Origin: Zygophlyctis sp. KS116
Lineage: Eukaryota > Chytridiomycota
Assembly: GCA_054661495.1 (NCBI GenBank)
Contig: BAAFSQ010000156.1
Span: 1 to 23,187, forward strand
Reading direction: 5' to 3'
DNA: 23,187 nucleotides
In this document: piece after piece, positions 1 through 8,797 of the stretch
Layout of the letters: every line of letters begins with the position of its first letter
Numbering within the stretch: position 1 is the stretch's first letter
Position numbers and translations under genes: made by a program
Notes under the pieces: model-generated
Databases searched by the model: none
What the model was told of the DNA's origin: nothing
The model's input: the letters and a program-made list of their open reading frames with translations, nothing else

Positions 1-13
1 TAAAAGTCCAAGC

Positions 14-1778
14 ATGTCAAGTCCAAGCACTATTTCTCCAGAAAAAAATGTCAAATTTGGAAAATTCAAAGATTTATTAAGAGATTCACTCTCATTCTCT
101 AGGATAGACCCATATTTTGAATCTTCATTTGATACTACAAGTCAAACAGAAATTTCACAAGATGATTTGACAATTGAATTAAAAAGGAGGAAAATGCCAA
201 TTAATTTGAAATTGATTCAGGAAAATGTAAATTTAAAGAAAAAGGTTGATTCTCTCTCAAAAATTCCAGATATCGGTACGCTAAATAATTCAAATCAGGA
301 TAATTCTACTCAGACAACTGATAACCAACAAGTAGAAAAGATGAATCAAATGGACAAGGCTATTTCTCAATTTAGACTAGAAAAAGAGAAATTTCAAGAA
401 TTTTATTTAAAGGAAAAACAAAATAATTTAGAATTAGTGAAATTATTAGATGCATTCAAGGCAAAAACAGAGGATTTAGAAAAAAATTACTCTGATTTAA
501 ATCAAAAGTTGGAAAATAGTTTAAATTCTCAAAAACTTCATACTCAACAGTCTCAACAATTATCAAGTAAATGCGTTCAGTACTCTAATGAGTTAATTAT
601 TGCAAATCAAAGATTGAATGAATTAAATCAGGAATTGAAGGATTCAAGGGAAAAAGTAGACAATTATAAAGAGTCTTTGGAACTATTTACTTTTCAAAAT
701 GGAAATTTAAAAGAAATGATTTTGAGAGAGAGACAAGACAAGGAGTCTCAAATTATTCAATTAAATGAAAGAATTACTAGTTTGATTCAAATTTCTCTAG
801 TAGAAAAAGTCAAACAACCTTTACAGGCTGAAGATCAGTTTTTGATGGTAAAATTAGAAGAAAAAATAGAGTTTCTAAAGGAAGATGCAGATAAAGAACG
901 GAAATCACGACAGCAGATTGTATTAGAGTATGAAAAAACACTGAAAGAGTTGGAAGTCGCAGTAGTTGTTTTATTTTTTCATAATTTAGAAAAAGCAGGG
1001 CTTTTATGATAAAAAAGAAGGAAAAAAACTGCACGAAAGATTAGATCAGAACAAGGAAGAATTTTCTTCGTTACAAAATACAATTTTCGAGCTTCAAAAT
1101 TCAAGTTTGAAAAGAGAACAAGATTATTATTTGCTGGATCAAAAACTGAAAAATATGCAGTAAGACTATGACAAAATTTTAATTTAAGAGGACAGATTCA
1201 TGCAAAAGATTTAATAATAAAGGATCAGAACAAGAAAAATGAAGCCATGTGGATTGAATTAGAAGGCTTTAAATCAAAAAACGATGCATTATCACAACGA
1301 CAATCTACAATTCTTAACTTGAAACGTGATTTAGCCAGGAAAGATGACTTATTAAAAACATACAAGAATAAATTGGAATGTCTAAGCAAGGTATTTGAAT
1401 ATTTTGTTAGATTAGGAACTCTCTGAAACCAAAACTTTTTTAAAAGAGCCTCAAAGGAAAAACATTCGTAGACCGGTACTGAAAACTTTAGATAATAATG
1501 AACCAATGGACAGTATAAAATCCGAAAAAAAGTACACGCAATTAGTAGGTGTATTGGGAGGACTGTTAGTTAAAGTTCAACCTTCACCTCATGAATGGAA
1601 AAGCAATGACCAGCTAAGAAACCGTATGACATGTATTTCTACTAAATACCTTGGAAAAGATTTAGATTCATTAATGAAATATCCTGATTACCCATCACAA
1701 TTACTTGATATTTTATCACAAGATCACTTTGAAACCGATTTGCATGCCTTTCTAAAAGATATTTTATGTGGAGTCTAG
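14..1778 (+). CDS. Coiled-coil protein of unknown function, four exons
   Basis: Exons 14-961, 990-1159, 1189-1390 and 1416-1778 join in frame into 560 residues. The GT-AG introns are 28, 29 and 25 nt (phases 0, 2, 0), and reading through any of them soon meets a stop. Residues 1-60 are Ser/Thr-rich and polar. From about residue 65 to 440 the protein is rich in Lys, Glu, Gln and Leu with heptad-like leucine spacing, as in a long coiled coil. The last 110 residues are more globular (LVGVLGGLLVKVQPSPHEW, then a DLDSLMKYPDYPSQLLDIL stretch). I recognise no family; a cytoskeletal, spindle-pole or tethering protein is a guess from the coiled coil alone. The frame is open from ATG 14 to the window edge, so the true start may lie further upstream. 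The exon structure is well supported, the function is not. Confidence 0.8.
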
Positions 1779-1840
1779 TTAAATTCTTGTCACTGTCTTG
1801 ATTGATTTTGGATTTAACCCAAGAAAATCGTAAAATTTTT

Positions 1841-1948
1841 ATGGGTTTTAAACGGTTAGAAAAATCCCAAATTGCCAAAAATAAGCGCGTTTCTTTAGCC
1901 ACCGGATATTTAATTGTATTGACTTTTTCTACTTGGGTATATAATTAA
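1841..1948 (+). CDS. Possible 35-residue single-pass membrane protein
   Basis: This short ORF starts MGFKRLEKSQIAKNKR and ends in the hydrophobic stretch LATGYLIVLTFSTWVY. The pattern of a basic N-terminus followed by one membrane segment of about 16 residues is typical of tiny mitochondrial or ER membrane proteins. It lies between the coiled-coil gene and ceramide synthase copy 1, in an otherwise empty 214-nt spacer, on the same strand as both. I cannot assign a family. It may be the last exon of a slightly longer gene, or chance. Confidence 0.25.
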   Translation: MGFKRLEKSQIAKNKRVSLATGYLIVLTFSTWVYN

Positions 1949-1992
1949 GAGCTAGTCCATTACTGACCGCTAAAAAGAACAATTTAAATTTT

Positions 1993-3082
1993 ATGATCAA
2001 GCTAACTATCCCCTCATCCCTTGGCTTCATGACAGCAAGTATGAATCCAAATTTGGAAATGCCAGATGACCTTATTCATGTGGTCCTGTGTACTTTGGCT
2101 TGGAGTATTTTTCACTGGCTGCTCAACAAGTTTGTATTGAAGGTAAGATCTTAAGATTTATGTTTAGCCCATATCTGTGTATCTGCTCCCAATGCCCAAA
2201 AAAGAACTTTCCAAGGCTGATTCTGCAGTGGAAATTGATGGTGGACTGGCTGAGTCTGCTGTGAAAGCTCATGGCAGAATTGCCGAAAAGTCGACTCTTC
2301 TTAGGAATAGAAGGACAGATCCCGCTCAAAAAGAAAATGCTAGAGATGAAGTTGTATATTCTGCAGATGATCAAGCCGATCAAAAGGCTGTAAATGCCGT
2401 TTTGGCTCAGAGGACCAAATTTATTATTTCGGGATGGAGATTTGTCAATTTCTCTATTACTAGTATCATAGGACTAATATTACTATCCAAGGAACATGAT
2501 TGGATGCTTAATCCAGTACTGTACTTTAAAGGATTCGAATTTCAAACAATGTCCCCACTACTCAAGCTGTTTTACAAAATAGGTTATGCATCCTATGCTT
2601 ACGGGACTCTAAATGTGTTTATTGAACCAAAGCAAAAAGATTTCAATGTAATGGTTACTCATCACATTACCACGCTGTTCTTGATACATATGTCCTTTAT
2701 GACTGGATTATTCAGGATTGGAGCAGTCATTCTTTTGATTCATGAAGTATCAGATCCTTTCATGGAAATCGCAAAGATTTTCTTCTATCTCAATTATAAG
2801 CAGGTTGCTGATGTATTCTTTGCATTATTTGCAGTGGTGTTCATAATTACCCGTAATATCATTTTCCCTTACTATGTAATATCATCGCTCCCTAGATACG
2901 GTTATCATGATGATGGAAGGGCTGTACCGTATGGAAAAAAGTATATTAGAGATATTGCATTCGCTTCTCTTTGTATCTTGGAAGTACTTCACATTTACTG
3001 GGCTGCACTAATATTGAAAATGGTCAAGCTGGCTGTTTCAGAGTCTGGTGTCCAAGGGGACATTCGTAACGAAGATGATTAA
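1993..3082 (+). CDS. Ceramide synthase (TLC/LAG1 family), tandem copy 1
   Basis: Exons 1993-2142 and 2168-3082 are split by a 25-nt phase-0 intron and give 354 residues. Ceramide synthases acylate sphingoid bases with acyl-CoA in the ER membrane. The Lag1 motif is clear: THHITTLFLIHMSF with the two histidines near residues 215-216, then RIG, then HEVSDPFMEIAK near 242-253, which carries the conserved acidic SD pair. Several hydrophobic segments surround it, and an NIIFPYYV stretch follows, as in the family. Residues 60-130 form a long polar loop. The C-terminus is acidic (DIRNEDD), as in fungal Lag1-type enzymes where such tails are phosphorylated. The chosen ATG is matched at the same place in copy 2. 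No homeobox domain is seen. A second copy follows 269 nt downstream. Confidence 0.9.
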
Positions 3083-3351
3083 TGATTTTAATAAGAGTAT
3101 TTAGTTTTTTTCCATTAATAATGAAATTCCTACGTTTGATCCTTCCTGAACGCCCTGCTGATTACATACCCTTGATGTTCATAGTTAATATTTGACTCGC
3201 ATCTGAATTACTGCATAATAATCATTGGATCTTTTCTTGTAAATTTAATTGCTTTTTTAGCGGATATGCATTCATTTTCACCAGAGCGTAAGTCTCGATA
3301 AACTCTTGTTACGAAATGGTCCAGGTGGCGTTTAATCTAATTTAAAATTTT

Positions 3352-4441
3352 ATGATCAAGTCCACTATCCCCTCATCCCTTGGCTTCATGACAGCAAGTA
3401 TGAATCCAAATTTGGAAATGCCAGATGACCTTATTCATGTGGTCCTGTGTACTTTGGCTTGGAGTATTTTTCACTGGCTGCTCAACAAGTTTGTATTGAA
3501 GGTAAGATCTTAAGATTTATGTTTAGCCCATATCTGTGTATCTGCTCCCAATGCCCAAAAAAGAACTTTCCAAGGCTGATTCTGCAGTGGAAATTGATGG
3601 TGGACTGGCTGAGTCTGCTGTGAAAGCTCATGGCAGAATTGCCGAAAAGTCGACTCTTCTTAGGAATAGAAGGACAGATCCCGCTCAAAAAGAAAATGCT
3701 AGAGATGAAGTTGTATATTCTGCAGATGATCAAGCCGATCAAAAGGCTGTAAATGCCGTTTTGGCTCAGAGGACCAAATTTATTATTTCGGGATGGAGAT
3801 TTGTCAATTTCTCTATTACTAGTATCATAGGACTAATATTACTATCCAAGGAACATGATTGGATGCTTAATCCAGTACTGTACTTTAAAGGATTCGAATT
3901 TCAAACAATGTCCCCACTACTCAAGCTGTTTTACAAAATAGGTTATGCATCCTATGCTTACGGGACTCTAAATGTGTTTATTGAACCAAAGCAAAAAGAT
4001 TTCAATGTAATGGTTACTCATCACATTACCACGCTGTTCTTGATACATATGTCCTTTATGACTGGATTCTTTAGAATTGGGACAGTCATTCTCTTTATTC
4101 ATGAAGTATCAGATCCATTCATGGAAATTGCAAAGATGTTCTTTTATCTCAACTATAAGCAGGCTGCAGATATATTCTTTGCATTATTTGCAATAGTATT
4201 TATAATTACTCGTAATCTCATTTTTCCTTATTACGTTATCGCATCAATCCCAAAATACTGTTATCATGAAGATGGAAGTGACATACCTTATGGAAAAGGA
4301 TATATAAGAGATAGTGCTTTTATTGCCCTTTGCATCTTGGAAGTACTACACATATACTGGGCTGCGCTAATATTGAAAATGGTGAAATTGGCAGTCACAA
4401 AGGCCGGAGTTCAAGGGGACATTCGTAATGAAGATGATTAA
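3352..4441 (+). CDS. Ceramide synthase (TLC/LAG1 family), tandem copy 2
   Basis: Exons 3352-3501 and 3527-4441, with a 25-nt intron at the same place as in copy 1, give 354 residues. Residues 1-230 match copy 1 except residue 4 (Ser for Leu). Residues 231-354 differ at about 23 places. The Lag1 histidine pair, the HEVSDPF motif and the acidic DIRNEDD tail are all kept, so both copies look functional. Changes cluster in the last membrane segments and the loop PRYGYHDDGRAVPYGKK versus PKYCYHEDGSDIPYGKG. The half that differs includes the last loop and segments that help set acyl-chain preference in animal ceramide synthases, so the copies may have different substrates; that is inference. The gene ends 16 nt before the convergent uricase stop codon. 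Confidence 0.9.
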
Positions 4442-4457
4442 TGTTTAAAAGCTTTTA

Positions 4458-5458
4458 TTATAGTTTAGCTTTTTTACGATTAATAACCGCTTTAATTAAA
4501 CCATTTGGATCTGCTTGAGGTGAAAATACTCCTCCTTTTCCTGGTTTTCCATTATCTTTTACCCCAAATCTTTCCAAATCATAAACCCAATAGTGTATGT
4601 TTGGAAGAGAAATTTCCATTTTCTCCAAAAATGGATATATCCCTAGAGCCTCTTCACAAATGAGAAAAAGCGTATTCTGGACTGAAGGAGAATTATGATT
4701 AGCAAAAAGATCAACTACTAATTGACGAACTCCTGATCGTGCTTTTGGAAAATGAAATCCAGAAAAAAATGTGCACTCCTTACCTGGATAATACCAAAAA
4801 GCTTCAATTGTTGTTGATAAAATCCTATCAGCCGCATCTTTAAGTGTAGTCAATGGACATGTATGAAATCCAGTAAATGAAGATCCAGTAGTTTTCAAGA
4901 CTGTCAATCCAACAATTCCACTTTTACCAGAGAGTATATATTTACCCATTCCTTTTCTTTCACCATCAGCTATAAAAACCTGATTTTTAAACCAAAAATA
5001 TTTCCTACTTGTTTTTCTGATCCTCCTTTTTGAAACGCATGAGGATGATCAACTGTAAACTTTGCATTTGGTTGAGTAGAAATTAAAGATCCAGAAAAAT
5101 CAGCATTTTTCTCTTGTATAGTAGTAGTTTTTATTCTAGACCAACCGTTAGACTCAATTTCAACGTGTACATTGTCAATATGACTGTAAGTAGTCAAAAA
5201 ATGAGATATTAAATGAGTTCCAAAATTCTCTAAAGTATCTAAAGAATGTTGATGAGCCAGATAATACACTGTATTTTTGATAGTATCAGTAGGAATCACA
5301 AGACTATTATCACCCAGAGTATACGAAGTATCCAAACTCTTACCAGATAAAAGCACTTGAACTGATAATGAGATAATATTTTGCACTTTAGAGTCTGGTT
5401 CAACAGATACCTTGAAGACTTTTACATGATTCTTCCCGTAAGAAAGAGATTCAATCAT
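4458..5458 (-). CDS. Urate oxidase (uricase), peroxisomal
   Basis: Exons 5458-5009 and 4979-4458 (minus strand), with a 29-nt phase-0 intron at 4980-5008, give 323 residues against about 300 for the family. Uricase oxidises urate to 5-hydroxyisourate with release of hydrogen peroxide. Family signs in order are YGKNHVKVFKV with the catalytic lysine, IPTDTIKNTVYYLA with the catalytic threonine, a HAF histidine region, LTVLKTTGSSFTGF, LKDAADRILSTT, FANHNSPSVQNTLF, SLPNIHYWVYDL and FSPQADPNGLIKAVI. Splicing restores a continuous reading (VFIADGERKG) across the exon junction where the family has its variable loop. The last three residues are AKL, a type-1 peroxisomal targeting signal, which fits a peroxide-producing enzyme. 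The gene diverges from ureidoglycolate lyase, a later enzyme of the same pathway. Confidence 0.95.
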
Positions 5459-5531
5459 TTACTTTTTCCAGAGGCTTAAAAGAGTCAGATTATCAATAAA
5501 GTCGGTAATTGTTTCATTTTTGATATTCCAA
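5459..5531. promoter_or_regulatory. Shared spacer between divergent uricase and ureidoglycolate lyase
   Basis: About 73 bp separate the two start codons, so both promoters and both 5' leaders must share this stretch or run into the neighbouring coding sequence. It contains one TTATCA (5490-5495), which read on the other strand is TGATAA, a match to the HGATAR site of fungal GATA nitrogen regulators. By my rough estimate one such match would occur by chance about one time in ten in DNA of this composition and length. No clear TATA box is seen. Confidence 0.5.
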
Positions 5532-6084
5532 ATGTCTCTTGATCTTGATCATTTAACATCCACTGCCTTTAAACCTTTTGGAGAAGTAATAGAGTCTGAC
5601 TCTGGCGGTGAATCAGTTAATCAAGGCCGTGGATTTAAAAGATCTAATCTAACAAATCTAACCAATTTAAGAGACAATTCTAATATTTCTACTAGTCCTG
5701 CAACTGCAAATGTCGCTACTTTTAGAATAGTTTCAAAGAAATTACCATGGACATTGAAACTATTAGAAAAACATCCATATTCTTCTCAAATGTTTATACC
5801 ATTCCATTCAAATTCTAAATATTTAGTAATTGTAGCACAAGATCTTAATAATTGTCCTGACTTTAGTACTCTCAAGGGATTTATTTCAGACACTAGTAAA
5901 GGATTTAATTATAAACCGTAATTTTCTAAAACTAAAATATAGAGGAATCTGGCATTCTCCCATGGTAGCTATAGGAGAAGAATATATAGATTTTGTTTCT
6001 ATTACCTATGAAATACCTAATGATCCTTTTAATACTATTGAATACTCAGTGTCCGATATTATTGTTAAAAGACCACAACGGTGA
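5532..6084 (+). CDS. Ureidoglycolate lyase
   Basis: Exons 5532-5917 and 5943-6084, with a 25-nt intron at 5918-5942, give 175 residues; an in-frame ATG at 5520 would add four. The enzyme splits ureidoglycolate into glyoxylate and urea, the last step of allantoin breakdown. Family signs are LTSTAFKPFGEVIE at the N-terminus, then EKHPYSSQMFIPFHSNSKYL followed by VIVAQD, the cupin-like core, and GIWHSPM, which is rebuilt exactly across the splice junction (AACC joined to AGGAATCTGG). Length fits the AllA/DAL3 family at about 160-195 residues. The final residues read IIVKRPQR before TGA. A GTGAGT at 6081 could act as a donor, but the family normally ends here, so I read the TGA as the stop. Confidence 0.9.
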
Positions 6085-6088
6085 GTGT

Positions 6089-6263
6089 ACAATAAAACCC
6101 TTTTAAATCTCTACGACATTGACCTAGCAGGGACCTAGCAGGGTCTTAGGGCTTGAACGCGAAAGCTTAAATTCAAAATCAACAATAAAACCCTCTACGA
6201 CATTGACCTAGCGGGGACCTAGCAGGGTCTTAGGGCTCCAACGCGAAAGCTTAAATTCAAAAT
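6089..6263 (+). repeat. Tandem repeat in the V-ATPase E leader
   Basis: Copy 1 (6089-6179, 91 nt) and copy 2 (6182-6263, 82 nt) are near identical. Copy 1 has about 8 extra bases (TTTTAAAT) near its start, and a few single bases differ. Each carries an internal doublet built on GACCTAGC(A/G)GG, then GGTCTTAGGGCT, then AACGCGAAAGCTTAAATTC. Copy 2 runs directly into the ATG at 6262, so the repeat is promoter, leader or both. The GC-richer core stands out from the AT-rich surroundings. Confidence 0.9.
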
Positions 6264-7045
6264 GGGACTTAACGACTCTGAAGTAACTCTGGAAATGAAC
6301 AAGATGGTATGTCAAAAAGTCTCATGAATAGATTGCCTTTATAAAACAAGAGGCAATTGAAAAGGCAAGAGAAATTCAAGTAAAGGTATATAGAGTTTTA
6401 TAAAGTTGAGGCTGATGAAGAATTCAATATTGAAAAAGCAAAATATGTTCGTTCAGAAACTGTTGCTATTGAAGCTTTTTTCGAGAAAAAAGTAAAACAA
6501 GTTGAAATTGCTAGAAAGATTGCACAATCTAATCATGTTAATAAAAGTAGATTAAAGGTTTTAGCTGCTAGACAACAGGTTCTCTCAGATATCATGGCTG
6601 AAGCTTCTACAAAAATGAAGCTTGTCTCAAAGAAGAGTGATTATGATGTTTTATTGAAAAAACTTATACTACAAGCAGTATATCAATTAATGGATTCAAA
6701 TATTTTACTAAAGTTAAGAAAAGAAGATGTTGATACTGCAAAAAAGTTTATGCCTGAAATTATAAAGGAATATTCTATTGCTTTTCCAAATCACGACTTG
6801 AAATTTGAATTTGACAGTAATTATTTACCATCTGAAAGGTAATTTTATGTTTTAAAAAAAAGTTGTGGAGGAGTTGTTGCTTCTTGTCAAAATGGTAACA
6901 TATTAGTCTCTAATACTTTTGAATCAAGACTAGAATTATTACAAGAAAGTGTAATTTATTTTAATCATCTAAAATCATTTAGATGCTCCCAGAAATAAGA
7001 GTCATGCTCTTTGGTCATTCTCCTAATAGAAAATTTTTCAATTAG
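6262..7045 (+). CDS. V-type proton ATPase subunit E
   Basis: Five exons (6262-6306, 6332-6385, 6411-6838, 6863-6950, 6983-7045) give 225 residues, the usual length of the family. The introns are 25, 25, 24 and 32 nt. Subunit E forms the peripheral stalk of the V-ATPase, which acidifies vacuoles and endosomes. The N-terminus reads [15 protein letters not shown] then [15 protein letters not shown] and [13 protein letters not shown], matching the family helix. The C-terminal part reads [20 protein letters not shown], then [10 protein letters not shown], then [11 protein letters not shown], the conserved end. Each predicted splice restores a conserved segment, and intron 4 is needed for the LPEIR..LFG ending. 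The reading frame ends inside the convergent YKT6 gene. Confidence 0.95.
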
Positions 7046-7703
7046 AGATATGTCTAAATATAAAAAAATTATGAATCTTACGCAACATGCATTCGTCTTT
7101 TTAGCAGTTTTATAAAACATTTTAGACTGAGCAGATAATTCATCAGATTTGGCAACTAAATCATCCAATTTCTCTCCTCTTTCTAAAAGGGAAGCCATTG
7201 TTTTATGCTTTAGATTTACAAGAAATAAAAATTACCAAAATCACCTTTGTTTCATCCAGTTCTCTCTGTACTTTTAAAAAAGGATCATTTGATTCTGGAT
7301 TCTGAGCAACATTCAAATGAGACTTTAGATCAGGATAAAAAGTAGAAGTTGAAGCAACATTTAATTTAGACCAAGAGTTTTGAGGAAACTTTGACAAGAA
7401 TTCGTCTGAAATTCTATTTAAAAGAGAAAAAGCAACTCTTGATGGATATAATGCATCTGTAACTAATACTGTAGCCAATCCCATACTTGCAACATAGACA
7501 TAACCAACATAATTATCCTGTTCTACTTTTGCTCGTTGTCCTGGAGGAGTTCTTTCTATAACAGTTTTAGAAAAGAAATTTAGAAATTCAGCAACACTTG
7601 ATCTCTGAAAGTAGGAAAAAGAAGATAAATCTGACTCTGAGGCTAGTAGATTTGCCGTCTTGTTTGATACAAATCCAATGCTAATCGCGAACGCAACAAC
7701 CAT
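7042..7703 (-). CDS. YKT6: R-SNARE YKT6, longin-type
   Basis: Exons 7703-7236, 7207-7082 and 7053-7042 (minus strand) give 201 residues. YKT6 is a prenylated R-SNARE with no membrane span that acts in ER-Golgi, vacuolar and autophagic fusion. Residues 1-135 form the longin domain ([20 protein letters not shown], then [20 protein letters not shown]). The SNARE motif reads [35 protein letters not shown] and [19 protein letters not shown], with the central arginine of R-SNAREs in LLERGE. The introns are 28 nt each. The last exon is 12 nt and encodes only T-Y-L and the stop, so the spliced end is KTNACC plus TYL: a cysteine pair for palmitate and prenyl groups, with CTYL as the CAAX box. Without the last intron the frame would run on to 6965 and lose the CAAX box. 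The N-terminus ([12 protein letters not shown]) is less certain. Confidence 0.93.
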
Positions 7704-8029
7704 TTTTCAACCTGGGCCTGGGCGCCTAAATTATGTATCTGTCGCCTATTTTATTCTTTACTATGAGATTTACCAAATTTCATTGAGGATTGCAATCAAA
7801 TAAAAAAACAAATATTTATTGAATTTTTTGAAGCGATGAAAACCATTGAGTTTGTAAGTGATAGGAACAGCGATTTTACGTTGAACATCTTTTTCTATCA
7901 ATGTAGCTCTTCCCCTTTTTCTCTGTCTGGTATATCAATGTCATATTCTTGAAGCGCCTTTTCCAATTTTGAATAGTTGAGAGGAAAGAGTCGAGTCTTG
8001 ATGACAAAGAGCTTTCTTGTCCTCAGGAT
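7704..8029. other. Spacer upstream of YKT6, no gene recognised
   Basis: The first bases to the right of 7703 hold the YKT6 promoter, including CCTGGGCCTGGGCGCC (7711-7726), which is unusually GC-rich for this window. Between about 7800 and 8029 the minus strand has short coding-like stretches, for example RATLIEKDVQRKIAVPITYK in one frame. I cannot place them in a family, and they may belong to the helicase remnant to the right. Confidence 0.4.
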
Positions 8030-8693
8030 TTATGTTACTAATCCAAATCGATGATCAATATTCTTTCGTAGAGAAACAATATCACCAACGGTAAGAGTTA
8101 AAATGCCTATCAAAGATCCAGTTGCATTGGGGTGTTTTTTAAATAAATCTTTTCTCTCTGTTAAAGTCAATTCTTGGTCACTATCAACTTTGCAGTCAGT
8201 CGCTTGAATGTTATATGTTAAATTTTCATCATCACCGTAGAATCTATGATTCATTATGATTCTTCTCTTTTGAAATAGTGCATTTAAAGTTCTACAGGTC
8301 GTTTTTTCCAAACAAACACAAGACATTTTCTAATCCTTTGAGTGTAGAACCAACTATACGCTTCTTAAACATTTGATAATGTTTTTCTGATAAAATCCCT
8401 AATCTCCATTCTTGTAGCATTTTTTGAAATTGCATATCTTTTTTCTGACGAAAATTATTTCCTAGAATCACCACATCATCAATAGCTGTCGAAATAATGT
8501 AACCGTTCTTGTTAGAAGCATTCATTTTGTTAGTATTACTGTAATGTAATGGAAGATCATTAATGGGAGGTAGTTGATAATGATCACCAATCAAGACCAA
8601 AGTACAATTTCCAAAAGTATCGTCTTTCGTGATGTTACATAAACTTACAGCGACCGATCGAGCGCGAGCGAAGTTGAAATTTGGAGGTGGCAA
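8030..8693 (-). pseudogene. PIF1/Helitron-type helicase remnant
   Basis: Two minus-strand frames (8693-8292 and 8326-8030) together resemble the middle of a PIF1-family helicase. The first holds LVLIGDHYQLPPIND, a Walker B type motif followed by the QLPP signature, then VVILGNNFRQKKDMQFQKML, the motif III region with FRQ..D..F..ML typical of Helitron and PIF1 helicases. The second holds LTVGDIVSLRKNIDHRFGLV, matching the late 'L.(V/I)G..V.L..NID...GLV(N)G' motif. A frameshift near 8300-8320 separates them, and the Walker A region and the rest of the protein are missing. The Helitron origin is favoured because the surroundings are mobile DNA, but no Helitron ends were found. Confidence 0.75.
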
Positions 8694-8727
8694 TGAGGTA
8701 CCAGTAAATCAATCTATATTGTTGACT

Positions 8728-8754
8728 CTTTCCCTAGGGGACTTTCCCTAGGGG
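8728..8754. repeat. Short tandem repeat CTTTCCCTAGGGG x2
   Basis: The unit CTTTCCCTAGGGG occurs at 8728-8740 and 8742-8754 with a 14-nt period. It contains the palindrome CCCTAGGG. It lies between the helicase remnant and the gypsy element, so it may be debris from an element end. Confidence 0.7.
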
Positions 8755-8797
8755 AATATAAGAAAGAAATCGAGTTTTTAGTCATGTACCCATAATT

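Larger units (their letters stand above)
1993..4441 (+). repeat. Tandem gene duplication of ceramide synthase
   Basis: Two head-to-tail units lie 1359 nt apart. By eye, 2005-2709 and 3364-4068 (705 bp, including the 25-nt intron) are identical. Before that stretch only codon 4 differs (CTA against TCC). After 2709/4068 differences become frequent at once, with about 23 amino-acid changes in the last 124 residues. Only the immediate upstream bases (TTTAAATTTTATGATCAAG type) still resemble each other. The 3' spacers after each stop codon look unrelated. Confidence 0.93.

Noticed and set aside
3083-3351. Short ORF after ceramide synthase copy 1 (ATG 3121, starting MKFLRLILPERPADYIPL) as a small extra gene
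   Set aside because: It has only 24 codons before the stop, and joining it to downstream pieces needs introns that give no recognisable protein. No counterpart follows copy 2. Kept as spacer.
6965-7081. Long unspliced C-terminal extension of YKT6 as the real end
   Set aside because: It overlaps the conserved end of V-ATPase E and destroys the CAAX box. The 28-nt intron with GTAAGA donor gives the family ending with two cysteines.
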